A stretch of 25,144 bases of DNA, from IMG/VR virus record IMGVR_UViG_3300017598_000680, positions 1 to 25,144 of that record. The stretch is one strand, 5' to 3'. Below the pieces are notes generated by a model. It was not told the origin of the DNA, made no database searches, and saw only the letters and a program-made list of their open reading frames with translations. The translations under genes and the position numbers were made by a program. Below are positions 7,598 to 14,615 of the stretch, piece after piece. This stretch comes from a virus. Position 1 is the stretch's first letter. Every line of letters begins with the position of its first letter.

Positions 7598-8701
7598 ATG
7601 TATACTGATATTTCAGAACTTAGATTGGCAATCGTGACACAGGGGGATACCGGTACTCCTTCTGTAGTCAGCATAAAGCCTTACAGAAACAACATCCTTT
7701 ATGAGACCGAGTTTGCTGTGAGAGTTCGTGTATGCGATAACCTTACCGGTACCTTCGCAACGAACGCAACCATTGCTGGCACTGCTGGGTACAGCAACCT
7801 CATTACGACCAATGAGGCGACTAAAGATCTGGAGTTGAAGACTCAACCTGTTGTGGCAGCGACAGAGACTTTGACCATTTCCGGTGTCGTTATCGATGGT
7901 GAAACGGTAACTATTGGGTCCAGGGTCTATGAGTTCGATACCGATGGCAATGTCACTGCCGGAAATGTTTCTGCCGATATTTCCGGAGGAGCTACTGCTT
8001 CTCAGGGTACTTTGACTATTGATACTCAAGTCACTGCCACCAACACCATGACAATCGGTACCCGAACTTGGGTGTTTGTGCCGGACGGGGACGAAGGTAG
8101 CGATGGGGAAATTTCTGTCGGAACAAATTTAGCCACCAGTCAGGCCAATATCGTTGCTGCTGTGAACGGCTCAGACGGCTTCAACACAGCTGCTGTTGGT
8201 GTGACTATGGGAGATTTTGATACCAACGTTGCGATTATAACTGCCAATGTCCCAGGAACTGCCGGGGATGCCATTGCCACAACCGAGAACTTCAGTGCTG
8301 GTGGCAACGTCTTTGATGCCGCTACTCTAGGAACCGAAGAGGCAGGCGTGGATTGTGTTCAGGCCACCGCAGTTACCGCTTTGGCCCTGGCTATCACCAA
8401 CGATACTTCTGCTGTTGTATCTGGTGTTGACGGTGCTGGAGATACAGTCGATATTACGGCTCTTACTGCTGGAGTTGCTGCCAATTCTTATGCCTCGACA
8501 GAGACCATGGCCAACGGTGCCTTCGGGGCCACTACCATGAGTGGCGGGATTGAAGAGCTGTTGGGAGAGGTCAGGGTCAGTGTGACTGATGCTACCGCTG
8601 AGACAGTAATGGTCAGGCTTGGTTGCCCCGCCTGTATGTGTCTGGTCATACAGACCAATGTAGACGTTTCCAATCTAAGCCTTACCCACGAAGCGGCCTA
8701 A
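7598..8701 (+). CDS. Virion protein with nested repeat domain
   Basis: This is a 367-residue protein; ATG 7598 follows TGGAGC by eight bases. Residues ~1-90 are a strand-rich head domain (contains RVRVCDNLTGTF). Residues ~91-325 consist of a domain type seen repeatedly in phage structural proteins, with an opening strand pair T-V-T-I-G-x-R-x-Y/W-x-F followed by D-G, a helix with A-x-x-x-A-A-I/V-N, and an ending T-A-G-x-A-x-x-x-A-T-x-E-x. Two copies are seen, and one appears inserted inside the other (see findings). The final ~40 residues (EVRVSVTDATAETVMVRLG onward) return to strands. It lies directly after the tail tube and before the closing terminator. Being a virion surface or decoration protein is an inference; no enzymatic motif is seen. 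Confidence 0.6.
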   Translation: MYTDISELRLAIVTQGDTGTPSVVSIKPYRNNILYETEFAVRVRVCDNLTGTFATNATIAGTAGYSNLITTNEATKDLELKTQPVVAATETLTISGVVIDGETVTIGSRVYEFDTDGNVTAGNVSADISGGATASQGTLTIDTQVTATNTMTIGTRTWVFVPDGDEGSDGEISVGTNLATSQANIVAAVNGSDGFNTAAVGVTMGDFDTNVAIITANVPGTAGDAIATTENFSAGGNVFDAATLGTEEAGVDCVQATAVTALALAITNDTSAVVSGVDGAGDTVDITALTAGVAANSYASTETMANGAFGATTMSGGIEELLGEVRVSVTDATAETVMVRLGCPACMCLVIQTNVDVSNLSLTHEAA

Positions 8702-8706
8702 TAGTC

Positions 8707-8720
8707 GTTCCATGTGGAAC
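8707..8720. repeat. Short inverted repeat GTTCC-ATGT-GGAAC
   Basis: Perfect five-base arms with a four-base loop sit immediately before the main terminator hairpin, six bases after the last structural stop codon. It may be an accessory stem or a protein-binding palindrome; nothing else supports a role. Confidence 0.4.
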
Positions 8721-8722
8721 AG

Positions 8723-8746
8723 AGCCCCGCTCAGGCGGGGCTTTTT
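8723..8746 (+). terminator. Strong intrinsic terminator between convergent blocks
   Basis: AGCCCCGC (8723-8730) and GCGGGGCT (8735-8742) form an eight-base-pair stem with loop TCAG, followed by a T run ending at 8746. It ends the structural transcript. The minus strand reading of the same hairpin is followed by CTGTTCC rather than a T run, so it would terminate the opposite operon only weakly. Confidence 0.9.
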
Positions 8747-8750
8747 ACAT

Positions 8751-8888
8751 CTATTTAGCTCCATTGGCTCTAGCAGCCCTGCCTTGTTTTACTGCCTTCT
8801 GTCGCGAACCTTTGCCGGTGTAACACTTTCCTGAGTTACCCCACTTGTGCCCGGATTTACCATTTTTAACACAACCTTTGACAGGCAT
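8751..8888 (-). CDS. Small basic Cys-containing phage protein (45 aa)
   Basis: This short gene reads from ATG 8888 to TAG 8751-8753 on the minus strand, behind a strong AGGGGGG ribosome site. The 45-residue product begins MPVKGCVKNGKSGHKWGNSG, continues KCYTGKG, and ends in a Lys/Arg/Ala-rich helix (KAVKQGRAARANGAK). From memory, small phage proteins with the arrangement C-x3-G-K-x-G-x-K-W-G-x-S-G-K-C-Y-T occur in several unrelated phages, often as a lone small gene; I could not verify this by search. Two Cys and a His could bind a metal, and the C-terminus could bind nucleic acid; both are inferences. It is the last gene of the minus-strand block, downstream of dCMP deaminase. Confidence 0.75.
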   Translation of the reverse strand: MPVKGCVKNGKSGHKWGNSGKCYTGKGSRQKAVKQGRAARANGAK

Positions 8889-8924
8889 GATCAACCCCCC
8901 TGTTTTCCGAAGTATAGCAGAAAC

Positions 8925-9536
8925 TCAAAGCGCCCAATCAGTCTGCAGCTTGAGAAGTTTCTCAGCTCGTTGTTGTAACTGTCTATGGTGGATTGTATCC
9001 CCCTTTTTGGCTAAGGATCTAAAAGCTCTTTCGGCTTCTGCTAGTTTATCATAGGCCAGCAACAGTTCTGTTGTTGGCTGTTTTGTCTGTATCCTGGGAG
9101 CCAGATCAAGTACAACTCCACTCTCTTGGTACATTTCTAGAGAAAGTGCATAATCTCTCTGCCATCGTTTATGTGTAGGGGGTAACTCAGGGGCAACCAC
9201 CCTCTTGACACCTACTTGTATCAAGGCTCCAGCGCAGGGGGCGCAGGGCGGGATAGGCCAAACATAGGCAGTACTCCCATCAAGAGTCTTGGTAGAAAAC
9301 GCTATGGCATTCCGCTCAGCGTGTTGAGTTAGAGAAAGTTTCGTTTCTCTGTCGTTGAGCCGCTGTTCAGTATCCAGCACCCCTGCCGGAAAGCCATTGT
9401 AGCCAGTGCCAAGTGTCCTATGCCTGTTATCTATGAGTACACAACCCACAGCAGTAGAAGGGTCTTTCGATTTGGTGGAGATGAATCTGGCGTAGCTTAC
9501 AAGCCAGATATCCCAATCGTCTAAGTTGGTTTGCAT
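8925..9536 (-). CDS. dCMP deaminase
   Basis: This is a 203-residue cytidine/deoxycytidylate deaminase-family enzyme that converts dCMP to dUMP, the substrate for thymidylate synthesis or for modified pyrimidines. The zinc site is complete: H72-A-E74 in the stretch LTQHAERNAI, and C98/C101 in PPCAPC. The upstream segment VGCVLI followed by GTGYNGFPAG (~44-52) is the usual substrate-binding part of the dCMP deaminase (ComEB-like) branch. Residues ~140-203 are a charged helical extension beyond the core. ATG 9536 follows AAAGGAAAAGTA. The gene lies at the end of the replication operon, 10 bases after the small zinc-knuckle gene. No thymidylate synthase or kinase is present in this window, so the rest of the pathway must be elsewhere or host-supplied. 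Confidence 0.9.
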   Translation of the reverse strand: MQTNLDDWDIWLVSYARFISTKSKDPSTAVGCVLIDNRHRTLGTGYNGFPAGVLDTEQRLNDRETKLSLTQHAERNAIAFSTKTLDGSTAYVWPIPPCAPCAGALIQVGVKRVVAPELPPTHKRWQRDYALSLEMYQESGVVLDLAPRIQTKQPTTELLLAYDKLAEAERAFRSLAKKGDTIHHRQLQQRAEKLLKLQTDWAL

Positions 9537-9546
9537 TACTTTTCCT

Positions 9547-9756
9547 TTATTGTCTGGGGGAGTAACAATACACCCACCTAGTCATACCGCACCAACAACG
9601 CTGTTCTTTTTCTACGGGAGCGTTATCTGGAGGTTTCTCTCCCGTGGAGTGGCTTGTCCAGCTCTGTCGGGTGTTTCCAGTATCAACCCATTGATGTGGA
9701 TTCCCGCATGCGCAAGAAAAACCAGATGCTGAATAAGGGTGGGGTTGCATAGTCAT
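9547..9756 (-). CDS. Small zinc-knuckle-like protein (69 aa)
   Basis: This is a 69-residue protein whose ATG (9754-9756) overlaps the stop of the SbcC gene as TAATG. It has two C-x-C pairs, SCACG (Cys 15 and 17) and RCWCG (Cys 54 and 56), separated by ~37 polar residues, which together could hold one zinc ion. It is rich in Trp, Ser and Pro and has no membrane segment. The tight coupling to SbcC and the preserved Cys pairs suggest a real gene. The family is not recognised. A second Met at residue 3 is an equally good start. Confidence 0.6.
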   Translation of the reverse strand: MTMQPHPYSASGFSCACGNPHQWVDTGNTRQSWTSHSTGEKPPDNAPVEKEQRCWCGMTRWVYCYSPRQ

Positions 9757-11894
9757 TAAAGCTGGATAACCCGGTCTGCTACCGCTGCATCAGCCTGCCG
9801 ATGGGATATTATTACCACTTGCTGACCTGCCTGAGACAGGGCCTGAGCCATCGCCATGCTGTTTTCATCGGTAGCCCCTGCCGTGACCTCATCCAGAAGC
9901 GAAACGCCCACAGGGGAGCGGATGGCCTCTGCCAGGGCCAATCTTACACCGACTCCCATGCAGGCTCTTTGAAACCCGCTGGCTGAAGCTATAGGAAGTT
10001 TTTTCCCGTCCTCCTCATAAAAGAATTTGGAGCCTTCAACCACGCTCAATTTTGAGATGGTTCCTCCTGTGCACCTGGAAACGAACTCGGAAGTGTAGGT
10101 AAGAATATTGGACCAAGTTCTGTCAATAAAGTCTTTGTGTGCCTTGGACAGATAAATACCAAGGTTGGCCAGGTTATTGGTTTTCCTTTGTTCGCGCCAT
10201 CTGTCTTTGTTGGCTCTCTCGGCAAGGTCAAAATCAGCTTTTTGTCTGGTATAGTCTTGGTATGCTGCAGCATAAGCAGCAGCCAAACTGGTTACCAAGC
10301 CGGTTGTTTCACGATGTGTATTAGTTAGTGCATGAACCTGCTCATTAGCAATGCCTAGTTCCCGCCTGGTAGGGCAGCCTGGTAAAGAGATTTTAGCCAG
10401 TTTTTCTTTTTCTTGCTTGAGCTGTGGACGTAACTGGTTAGCTTTCTCTACTGCTTGCAAATACTTGGACTCAGCAAGTCTAGCCGAGGATAGAGCGGCA
10501 TGGGCATCAGCAGCTTGCTTCTCAAGCTCGGGCAATGATCCATCTAGATGCAATTTTTGTACAGCGTTCTCAGATGCATGAATCCTTGTCTCCAGTTCTG
10601 TCATAGATTGCTCGGATCGCTCTGTACGATCTAAAATCTGCCCGTGCTTTTTCTTTTTTTCCGATAGTGACTCCAAAAGTTGTTCCTCTTCGTATACCGC
10701 AGCAGAATAACTGTCATAGTTTTCTTTAGCCTCTTCCGCCGATTTAATGGCTGCTTCCATAACGTCCGAGCTTTCAAAAGGGCGCATGCAAGTAGGACAG
10801 ATCGAACTTTCTGCCGCCGCATGGCAGACCTTGGCTCGCTCTTTCAGCTCTCCAGCCACACCCCGCATTTTTATAAGCTTGGTCATCTGGGCAGCCACTG
10901 ACTTAGCTGTAGGCAATTTACCCATAGCTTGTAATTCTGTACGCAACTGGCTCAGGTGATTGGTTTCCAATTCTTTATCAGTTTTAAGCTGCCGTAACAT
11001 AGCTTCATGGGTGTTTTTCTCTGTTATGGAGTTACTTAATTGTTGTACTGCCTGGCTTATACTCAACCAAGTCTTTTGTAACTCAGCAGTATTTTGGACA
11101 GGGGTTTCCATTCCCGTTTCAGCCTCGCCAAGGCGATCAGTCAGAGACTGTATGTGGGCTTTCGTTTCTGACTGAAGGGCCTGGGCAACGTAATGTTCTT
11201 TTACCTTGTCATTCAGCTCGGCAAGAAAAGTGGAGGCGGTTTGTATGTCCTCGTGATTGGCTGCCAATTCGATTTTGGCTTGCTCAAGCTCTACATATTG
11301 GTTATTCAGCTTGTCGGTAGCCTTGGTAATGTCTGCACGTAATGAAGGCAAATCATACTCTGGAAGAACTCCCAACTGTGCCACGATTTGTTGCTGACGG
11401 GCTCTTAACAGCTTCTGAATTGTCTCTATCAGCTCAGCCTTAGTTATTTGACCGATGATTTGATTCAGCCTTCCTACGCCAATGGTTAATATTGCACTGA
11501 CTTCGTCTTGAGGGGAGGTTCTGAGTTCCCCGAACAATTTGGCTGGCATTCCCAGCAGATCTTCCATGGCCGAAGTCACATTCGCTGGCCCGGTGGCTAC
11601 CAGTTTGCTCCCCTTCAGTAATTTGGCAGTAGTCAGTTTCCTGATAACAGTGTAGTTATCACTGCCTACAGAGAAAGACAAAGTAACAGCGGGTTTTGTC
11701 TTTGTACCTCTGCGCTGAATGACTTTTGCTCCCCCCGGCACAGAAGCAGAACCGAAAAAGGCATACAGAATAGCCTTGAATACTGTGGTTTTCCCTGCCC
11801 AGTTGTCCCCTACTATAAGGGTTTCTTGAGGAGAGAATGACAGCTCCAGTTCTTCATGGCGCATGAAATTGATCAAATGAAGAGTATTTAACAT
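9756..11894 (-). CDS. sbcC: SbcC/Rad50-like ATPase subunit of recombination nuclease
   Basis: This is a 712-residue SMC-like ATPase. The P-loop is G29-D-N-W-A-G-K35-T-T near the N-terminus. Residues ~180-360 and ~385-590 are long heptad-like coiled-coil arms around a zinc hook, C366-P-T-C369. The C-terminal lobe has the signature segment ASGFQR (638-643), Walker B SLLDE (D668, E669) and the H-loop His at 698 (IISHRQ). The ABC signature differs from cellular LSGGE/Q, but A/S-S-G-F-E/Q-K/R forms are, as I recall, usual in phage Rad50 homologues. With the SbcD/Mre11 subunit encoded at 12839-13885 it should form the end-processing nuclease complex, as T4 gp46 does with gp47. It is shorter than E. 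coli SbcC (~1050), mainly in the arms. Confidence 0.92.
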   Translation of the reverse strand: MLNTLHLINFMRHEELELSFSPQETLIVGDNWAGKTTVFKAILYAFFGSASVPGGAKVIQRRGTKTKPAVTLSFSVGSDNYTVIRKLTTAKLLKGSKLVATGPANVTSAMEDLLGMPAKLFGELRTSPQDEVSAILTIGVGRLNQIIGQITKAELIETIQKLLRARQQQIVAQLGVLPEYDLPSLRADITKATDKLNNQYVELEQAKIELAANHEDIQTASTFLAELNDKVKEHYVAQALQSETKAHIQSLTDRLGEAETGMETPVQNTAELQKTWLSISQAVQQLSNSITEKNTHEAMLRQLKTDKELETNHLSQLRTELQAMGKLPTAKSVAAQMTKLIKMRGVAGELKERAKVCHAAAESSICPTCMRPFESSDVMEAAIKSAEEAKENYDSYSAAVYEEEQLLESLSEKKKKHGQILDRTERSEQSMTELETRIHASENAVQKLHLDGSLPELEKQAADAHAALSSARLAESKYLQAVEKANQLRPQLKQEKEKLAKISLPGCPTRRELGIANEQVHALTNTHRETTGLVTSLAAAYAAAYQDYTRQKADFDLAERANKDRWREQRKTNNLANLGIYLSKAHKDFIDRTWSNILTYTSEFVSRCTGGTISKLSVVEGSKFFYEEDGKKLPIASASGFQRACMGVGVRLALAEAIRSPVGVSLLDEVTAGATDENSMAMAQALSQAGQQVVIISHRQADAAVADRVIQL

Positions 11895-11957
11895 TGCGTA
11901 TGTCCACAGTTTCGTAATTGTTGGGCCGGTGTTTCTTGAATGGTATTATGAAGGCGC

Positions 11958-12230
11958 TTAATATAGCTTGAGATTCTTTTTTTCTCTTCTTTTTTCTTTT
12001 CTATATTCTTTGATTAGAAGCCAGAAGATAATTAGAAGCCAGAAGATAATTAGCAATGCTAAACCACCCCAGAACGGGGCTGTTACCCACCACCAGGACC
12101 AGTCGATATGTCCGGTGAGTTTGAGTGTCACAAAAGCTACGCCAAGAAGCCCTAGCACACCAACGCCGCTGTTACTAGACCTGAATTTGTTGCCTACGCC
12201 GCTGTTACTGGAACTGGATTTGTTGGTCAT
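11958..12230 (-). CDS. Small membrane protein (90 aa) with internal repeats
   Basis: This is a 90-residue protein. The N-terminus carries two copies of S-S-N-S-G-V-G in a ~24-residue flexible head. Two hydrophobic segments follow, ~25-38 (VLGLLGVAFVTLKLTG) and ~47-72, separated by the loop HIDWSWWWVTAPFWGG, and the tail is very basic (KEYRKEKRREKKNLK). The WSWWW-V-x-x-P-x-W loop between two helices is, as I recall, typical of small phage/bacterial membrane proteins related to the TMEM185-type family. The positive tail predicts a cytoplasmic C-terminus. DNA repeats underlie both the head and the second helix. The ribosome site is weak (ACGAGA). The gene sits between the two subunits of the SbcCD complex. 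Function unknown. Confidence 0.65.
   Translation of the reverse strand: MTNKSSSSNSGVGNKFRSSNSGVGVLGLLGVAFVTLKLTGHIDWSWWWVTAPFWGGLALLIIFWLLIIFWLLIKEYRKEKRREKKNLKLY
12013..12048. repeat. Perfect 18-bp tandem duplication
   Basis: The unit ATTAGAAGCCAGAAGATA occurs twice back to back (12013-12030 and 12031-12048) inside the small membrane-protein gene. The unit length is a multiple of three, so it duplicates six residues (LIIFWL on the minus strand) in the second hydrophobic segment without breaking the frame. Confidence 0.95.
12163..12228. repeat. Imperfect 33-bp tandem repeat
   Basis: ACGCCGCTGTTACT at 12163-12176 recurs at 12196-12209, and the following bases also match closely (CTGAATTTGTTG versus CTGGATTTGTTG). 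The period of 33 bases duplicates 11 residues (around SSNSGVG) at the N-terminus of the same membrane protein. Confidence 0.9.
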
Positions 12231-12249
12231 AGTGTTGTCTCGTTTTCAA

Positions 12250-12453
12250 TTAGAAATACGGTTGATCCATTATTTCTGAAATGGCATTTTCTTTTACAGT
12301 CAAGGCTTTCCACCTAATACCGGCATCTTCCGAGTCTGTTGGGGTTGTGGTTCTCCAGACTTTTACAACTGTGTCAGTTGCATCAGAATCAACTACTGAT
12401 CTAAGGCTGGTGCTCGTCCAATTGGCAGCAAATTTTGCCGTTCTTGTAGCCAT
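12250..12453 (-). CDS. Hypothetical small protein (67 aa)
   Basis: I do not recognise this protein. I chose ATG 12453 because it lies five bases after the preceding stop; TTG (12465) or GTG (12462) starts in the same frame would overlap that gene. The product begins MATRTAKFAANWTSTSLRSV, is polar, has a central V-V-K-V-W-R strand, and shows no cysteines or membrane segment. It is the middle one of the three small genes lying between the sbcD and sbcC genes. The gene is supported only by position in a gap-free operon. Confidence 0.5.
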   Translation of the reverse strand: MATRTAKFAANWTSTSLRSVVDSDATDTVVKVWRTTTPTDSEDAGIRWKALTVKENAISEIMDQPYF

Positions 12454-12458
12454 GCTAT

Positions 12459-12842
12459 TCACCAAACTCTACGGCAGCGCAGACTGAGAGATGGCACTGC
12501 TTTATTGAATAACCAATTCGCCCATTCAGCTGAGTATTTTTCCGGTGCCTTAGCTCGTTTGGCTCTATTGGCTGCTCTCTTTGTACATTTAGATACAGGT
12601 CTGTCTTTAGCCCGCGTTTCTGCTGCTTGCCCGTTTCGGCAAGAAACACATTTTCCAGAATGGCCGCGAGTTTCATATCTGGTAAGTGTGTCGTGTGTTA
12701 TTACAGACGTATGACCACACGTCAGGTTGAGTACCTCATATTTTGTTTCTCTGAGCTTATTCCCAACCTGCATTATCTTCAGTACCTTATTCTTACTGAC
12801 TACAGCATTGAGATAAAAAGGCCCACCTTTTTTATGTTTCAT
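12459..12842 (-). CDS. Zinc-ribbon-like protein (127 aa)
   Basis: The start ATG 12842 overlaps the SbcD stop as ATGA and follows CCGGAG at good spacing, which decides against the longer in-frame alternative at 12881. The 127-residue product has a strand-rich N-terminus, then a putative metal site TCGH (C42, H44) paired with KCVSC (C65, C68), and a long Lys/Arg/Ala-rich helix (~75-105), giving a basic, nucleic-acid-binding look. It could be a treble-clef or zinc-ribbon DNA-binding protein; HNH catalytic residues are not evident. Cotranslation with sbcD suggests a link to DNA processing, but no specific function can be given. Confidence 0.65.
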   Translation of the reverse strand: MKHKKGGPFYLNAVVSKNKVLKIMQVGNKLRETKYEVLNLTCGHTSVITHDTLTRYETRGHSGKCVSCRNGQAAETRAKDRPVSKCTKRAANRAKRAKAPEKYSAEWANWLFNKAVPSLSLRCRRVW

Positions 12843-13885
12843 TGAATTTCTCCGGTTGCCTCGATTAACAATTCTTCCCACAGATTGACCAGTTCAGGTC
12901 TGTTCTGCTTCAAATCCTCGCCTACTATTTTTGGGAGAGTCTCCATATTTTCTATGGTGGCCACTGTTTTGATTTCTTCTGCTTCTTTACGCCGCAGTCT
13001 AATGGCAAAAACTTCTGACGCCTTGTACAACTTACTGGCTGTCTTGAATCCTTGCCCCCTGGGAAGATCGTCATCAATATCCAGAAATTTTTCTTCAGGT
13101 TCTTCCGGCAGGCGGGATAACGGACCTTCCCATAGAAGTGCGGTTTTCGATAGCGTGTGCTTACTCTCATACTCCCCTGTCTCCGTGTCATAGATAATGA
13201 CACGCTTATCAGATATATCGTCAAACCCGGTGGGATGCACGTTACCAATAGTCACAACCCTGCCATTGTGTCTCTTCGTCGGGTTGTGTTCATGGCCCAT
13301 GAAGATCCGATGGAACACGCCCAGTAGTATGTCTGTTGCCGGTGCTGTCAGATTGAGAGACGTGTCTTGCAGTGCCTCAAAGTTCAGGTTGTAGTTACAA
13401 TGGAGACAAAGTACATTCCATTTGTTCGAGTTTTTGGCAATGGCTTGGGCCTCTAGCAACGCCGTCTCGAATAGACTTTGGTCTGCTACATGCGGTACAA
13501 ACACAAAGAAAGTATTACCTACTTCAAGCTGAAATGTAGAAGCCTCACCCCACCTACCTATAAGAATCCTGTCTCCGTACATCTTGTGAAGCAGTTCAAG
13601 AGAAGAAACTCTATCGGCTCTGTTACTTATGTCATGATTGCCTGCCAATACAATATCAGTGTGCTGAATCAGCTCCATGGCTTGTTTAATAAAGGCTTCT
13701 GTATTAGAGTATTGATCAAACAAATCACCCAGACAGAATGCCAGCATATCTTTTTGTTTTACTGTAGTCAGCAGGTAATGCAAATGGTTTAAACTGGCTT
13801 CTCTCAACCTTTCTGCAGAAGCATGAGTAGTGTTGGCTAAGCGATTCAAGCCTATATGTGGGTCGGAATAGATAAGAATTTTCAT
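12839..13885 (-). CDS. sbcD: SbcD/Mre11-like nuclease subunit
   Basis: This is a 348-residue calcineurin-like metallophosphoesterase with every core motif in order: D8-x-H10 (SDPHIG), G-D54 (LGDLFD), G-N83-H84-D85, H162 (LHCNY) and G-H198-E-H200. This two-metal nuclease works with the Rad50-like subunit at 9756-11894 to trim and open DNA ends; T4 gp47 and bacterial SbcD are the comparators. Residues ~240-348 form the capping and Rad50-interacting region, Glu- and Lys-rich. ATG 13885 overlaps the stop of the resolvase gene (ATGA). The size is close to Mre11 cores and T4 gp47. Unusually, three small genes separate it from its partner subunit. Confidence 0.93.
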   Translation of the reverse strand: MKILIYSDPHIGLNRLANTTHASAERLREASLNHLHYLLTTVKQKDMLAFCLGDLFDQYSNTEAFIKQAMELIQHTDIVLAGNHDISNRADRVSSLELLHKMYGDRILIGRWGEASTFQLEVGNTFFVFVPHVADQSLFETALLEAQAIAKNSNKWNVLCLHCNYNLNFEALQDTSLNLTAPATDILLGVFHRIFMGHEHNPTKRHNGRVVTIGNVHPTGFDDISDKRVIIYDTETGEYESKHTLSKTALLWEGPLSRLPEEPEEKFLDIDDDLPRGQGFKTASKLYKASEVFAIRLRRKEAEEIKTVATIENMETLPKIVGEDLKQNRPELVNLWEELLIEATGEIQ

Positions 13886-14355
13886 ATCAGTCCTATTAGC
13901 GCCTGTTCTATAGTCGGGGCCAGTTTTATAGCTTCCAGTCTATTGAGCCTCTTTTCTGCCAGTTTCTTTTCATACAATAAATCTCCAGACCATACTTCAT
14001 ACCCTGAAACACCTTGAAACACCACCCAATAACCTGCCCCAGCCCTGGCCCACAATCTGGCGAAAGTCAACTGAGCGGAATTATTGAATACCGCAGAGAA
14101 ACAAGACACCAAGGAGATATGAGTTGAGGAATATTTCGTTTCTATGACTGTGGCATGTCCGTTCTTCACAATGAGATGGTCACCTGGCTGAGCAGGTAAA
14201 AATGTATTGGCTGCGTGTGTGTCATAGAACCGATGGTAAACCAAGGGCTCGGTGGCCATTCTGGCATTGAAATAATCAGCCACATCTGTTTCCAGTTTCT
14301 TCCACCCAGGCACAGCAGCCTTGAATCCTCGACGGGGCTTCTTTTTCTTTGCCAT
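13882..14355 (-). CDS. RecU-like Holliday junction resolvase (PD-(D/E)XK nuclease)
   Basis: This is a 157-residue basic protein beginning MAKKKKPRRG. The nuclease core is D59 in QPGDHLIV, then E72-T-K74 in VIETKYS, with an early acidic residue E22 on the first helix: the PD-(D/E)XK layout. The preceding segment YHRFYDT, the following conserved S and the later helix AQLTFARLWARAGAGYWVVF match the arrangement of RecU-type resolvases and related phage nucleases (helix followed by an A/G-G-Y-W-V strand). It would cleave four-way junctions or branched replicating DNA, paralleling T4 gp49. It lies directly upstream of sbcD with an ATGA overlap, and its own start overlaps the MerR-like gene. A general restriction-like nuclease role is the alternative. 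Confidence 0.75.
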   Translation of the reverse strand: MAKKKKPRRGFKAAVPGWKKLETDVADYFNARMATEPLVYHRFYDTHAANTFLPAQPGDHLIVKNGHATVIETKYSSTHISLVSCFSAVFNNSAQLTFARLWARAGAGYWVVFQGVSGYEVWSGDLLYEKKLAEKRLNRLEAIKLAPTIEQALIGLI

Positions 14356-14615
14356 TACTCTTCGCCTTCTTCAAGTGGCCGGTATTCCAAAAACCCATCC
14401 CGCCTTTTGACCACATAAGTAGCTCTCATGAACACCTCTATCTGTGTTCTGGTGTAGTACCTATGACCTCGTGGAGTTCGCATGGCTATAAGAAAGCCAT
14501 TCTCGTCCCATCTGGTGAGTGTGCGATGGCTTACCCTGAGAATCTTTCTCACACACCCGGCAGGAAAGCGGTCTATTTCCGGAGTGCCTTGACTGTTATC
14601 GTATCCGTTAGTCAT
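14355..14615 (-). CDS. MerR-like helix-turn-helix protein (86 aa)
   Basis: The start ATG 14615 overlaps the exonuclease stop (ATGA) and follows TGGGGGAAG, so I chose it over an in-frame start at 14633. Of 86 residues, ~17-63 form a winged helix-turn-helix of MerR type: FPAGCVRKIL (first helix), VSHRTLTRWDENGFL (recognition turn) and RTPRGHRYYTRTQIEVF (wing and last helix), matching the family pattern V-S-x-R-T-L-R-x-W-E-x-x-G then T-P-x-G-H-R-x-Y. There is no ligand-binding or coiled-coil effector domain, so it resembles excisionase-like or minimal DNA-binding forms. Its position among recombination enzymes does not reveal its target; regulation of this operon is possible. Confidence 0.75.
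   Translation of the reverse strand: MTNGYDNSQGTPEIDRFPAGCVRKILRVSHRTLTRWDENGFLIAMRTPRGHRYYTRTQIEVFMRATYVVKRRDGFLEYRPLEEGEE

Noticed and set aside
7613-8029. Minus-strand frame of 138 codons opposite the 367-residue virion gene
   Set aside because: It mirrors the repeat-domain gene and has no coding features of its own.
11968-12279. Plus-strand frame of 103 codons opposite the small membrane protein
   Set aside because: The minus-strand reading gives a sensible two-helix protein with a W-rich loop in operon context; the plus-strand reading is repeat-driven and isolated.
9756-13885. SbcC/SbcD plus small genes as a novel anti-phage defence island
   Set aside because: The genes are embedded in a phage replication operon and match the T4 gp46/gp47 role; nothing points to abortive infection or sensing.
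14355-14615. MerR-like protein as an excisionase marking a temperate phage
   Set aside because: No integrase, repressor or attachment-site-like repeat is visible in the window, so lysogeny cannot be supported from this gene.
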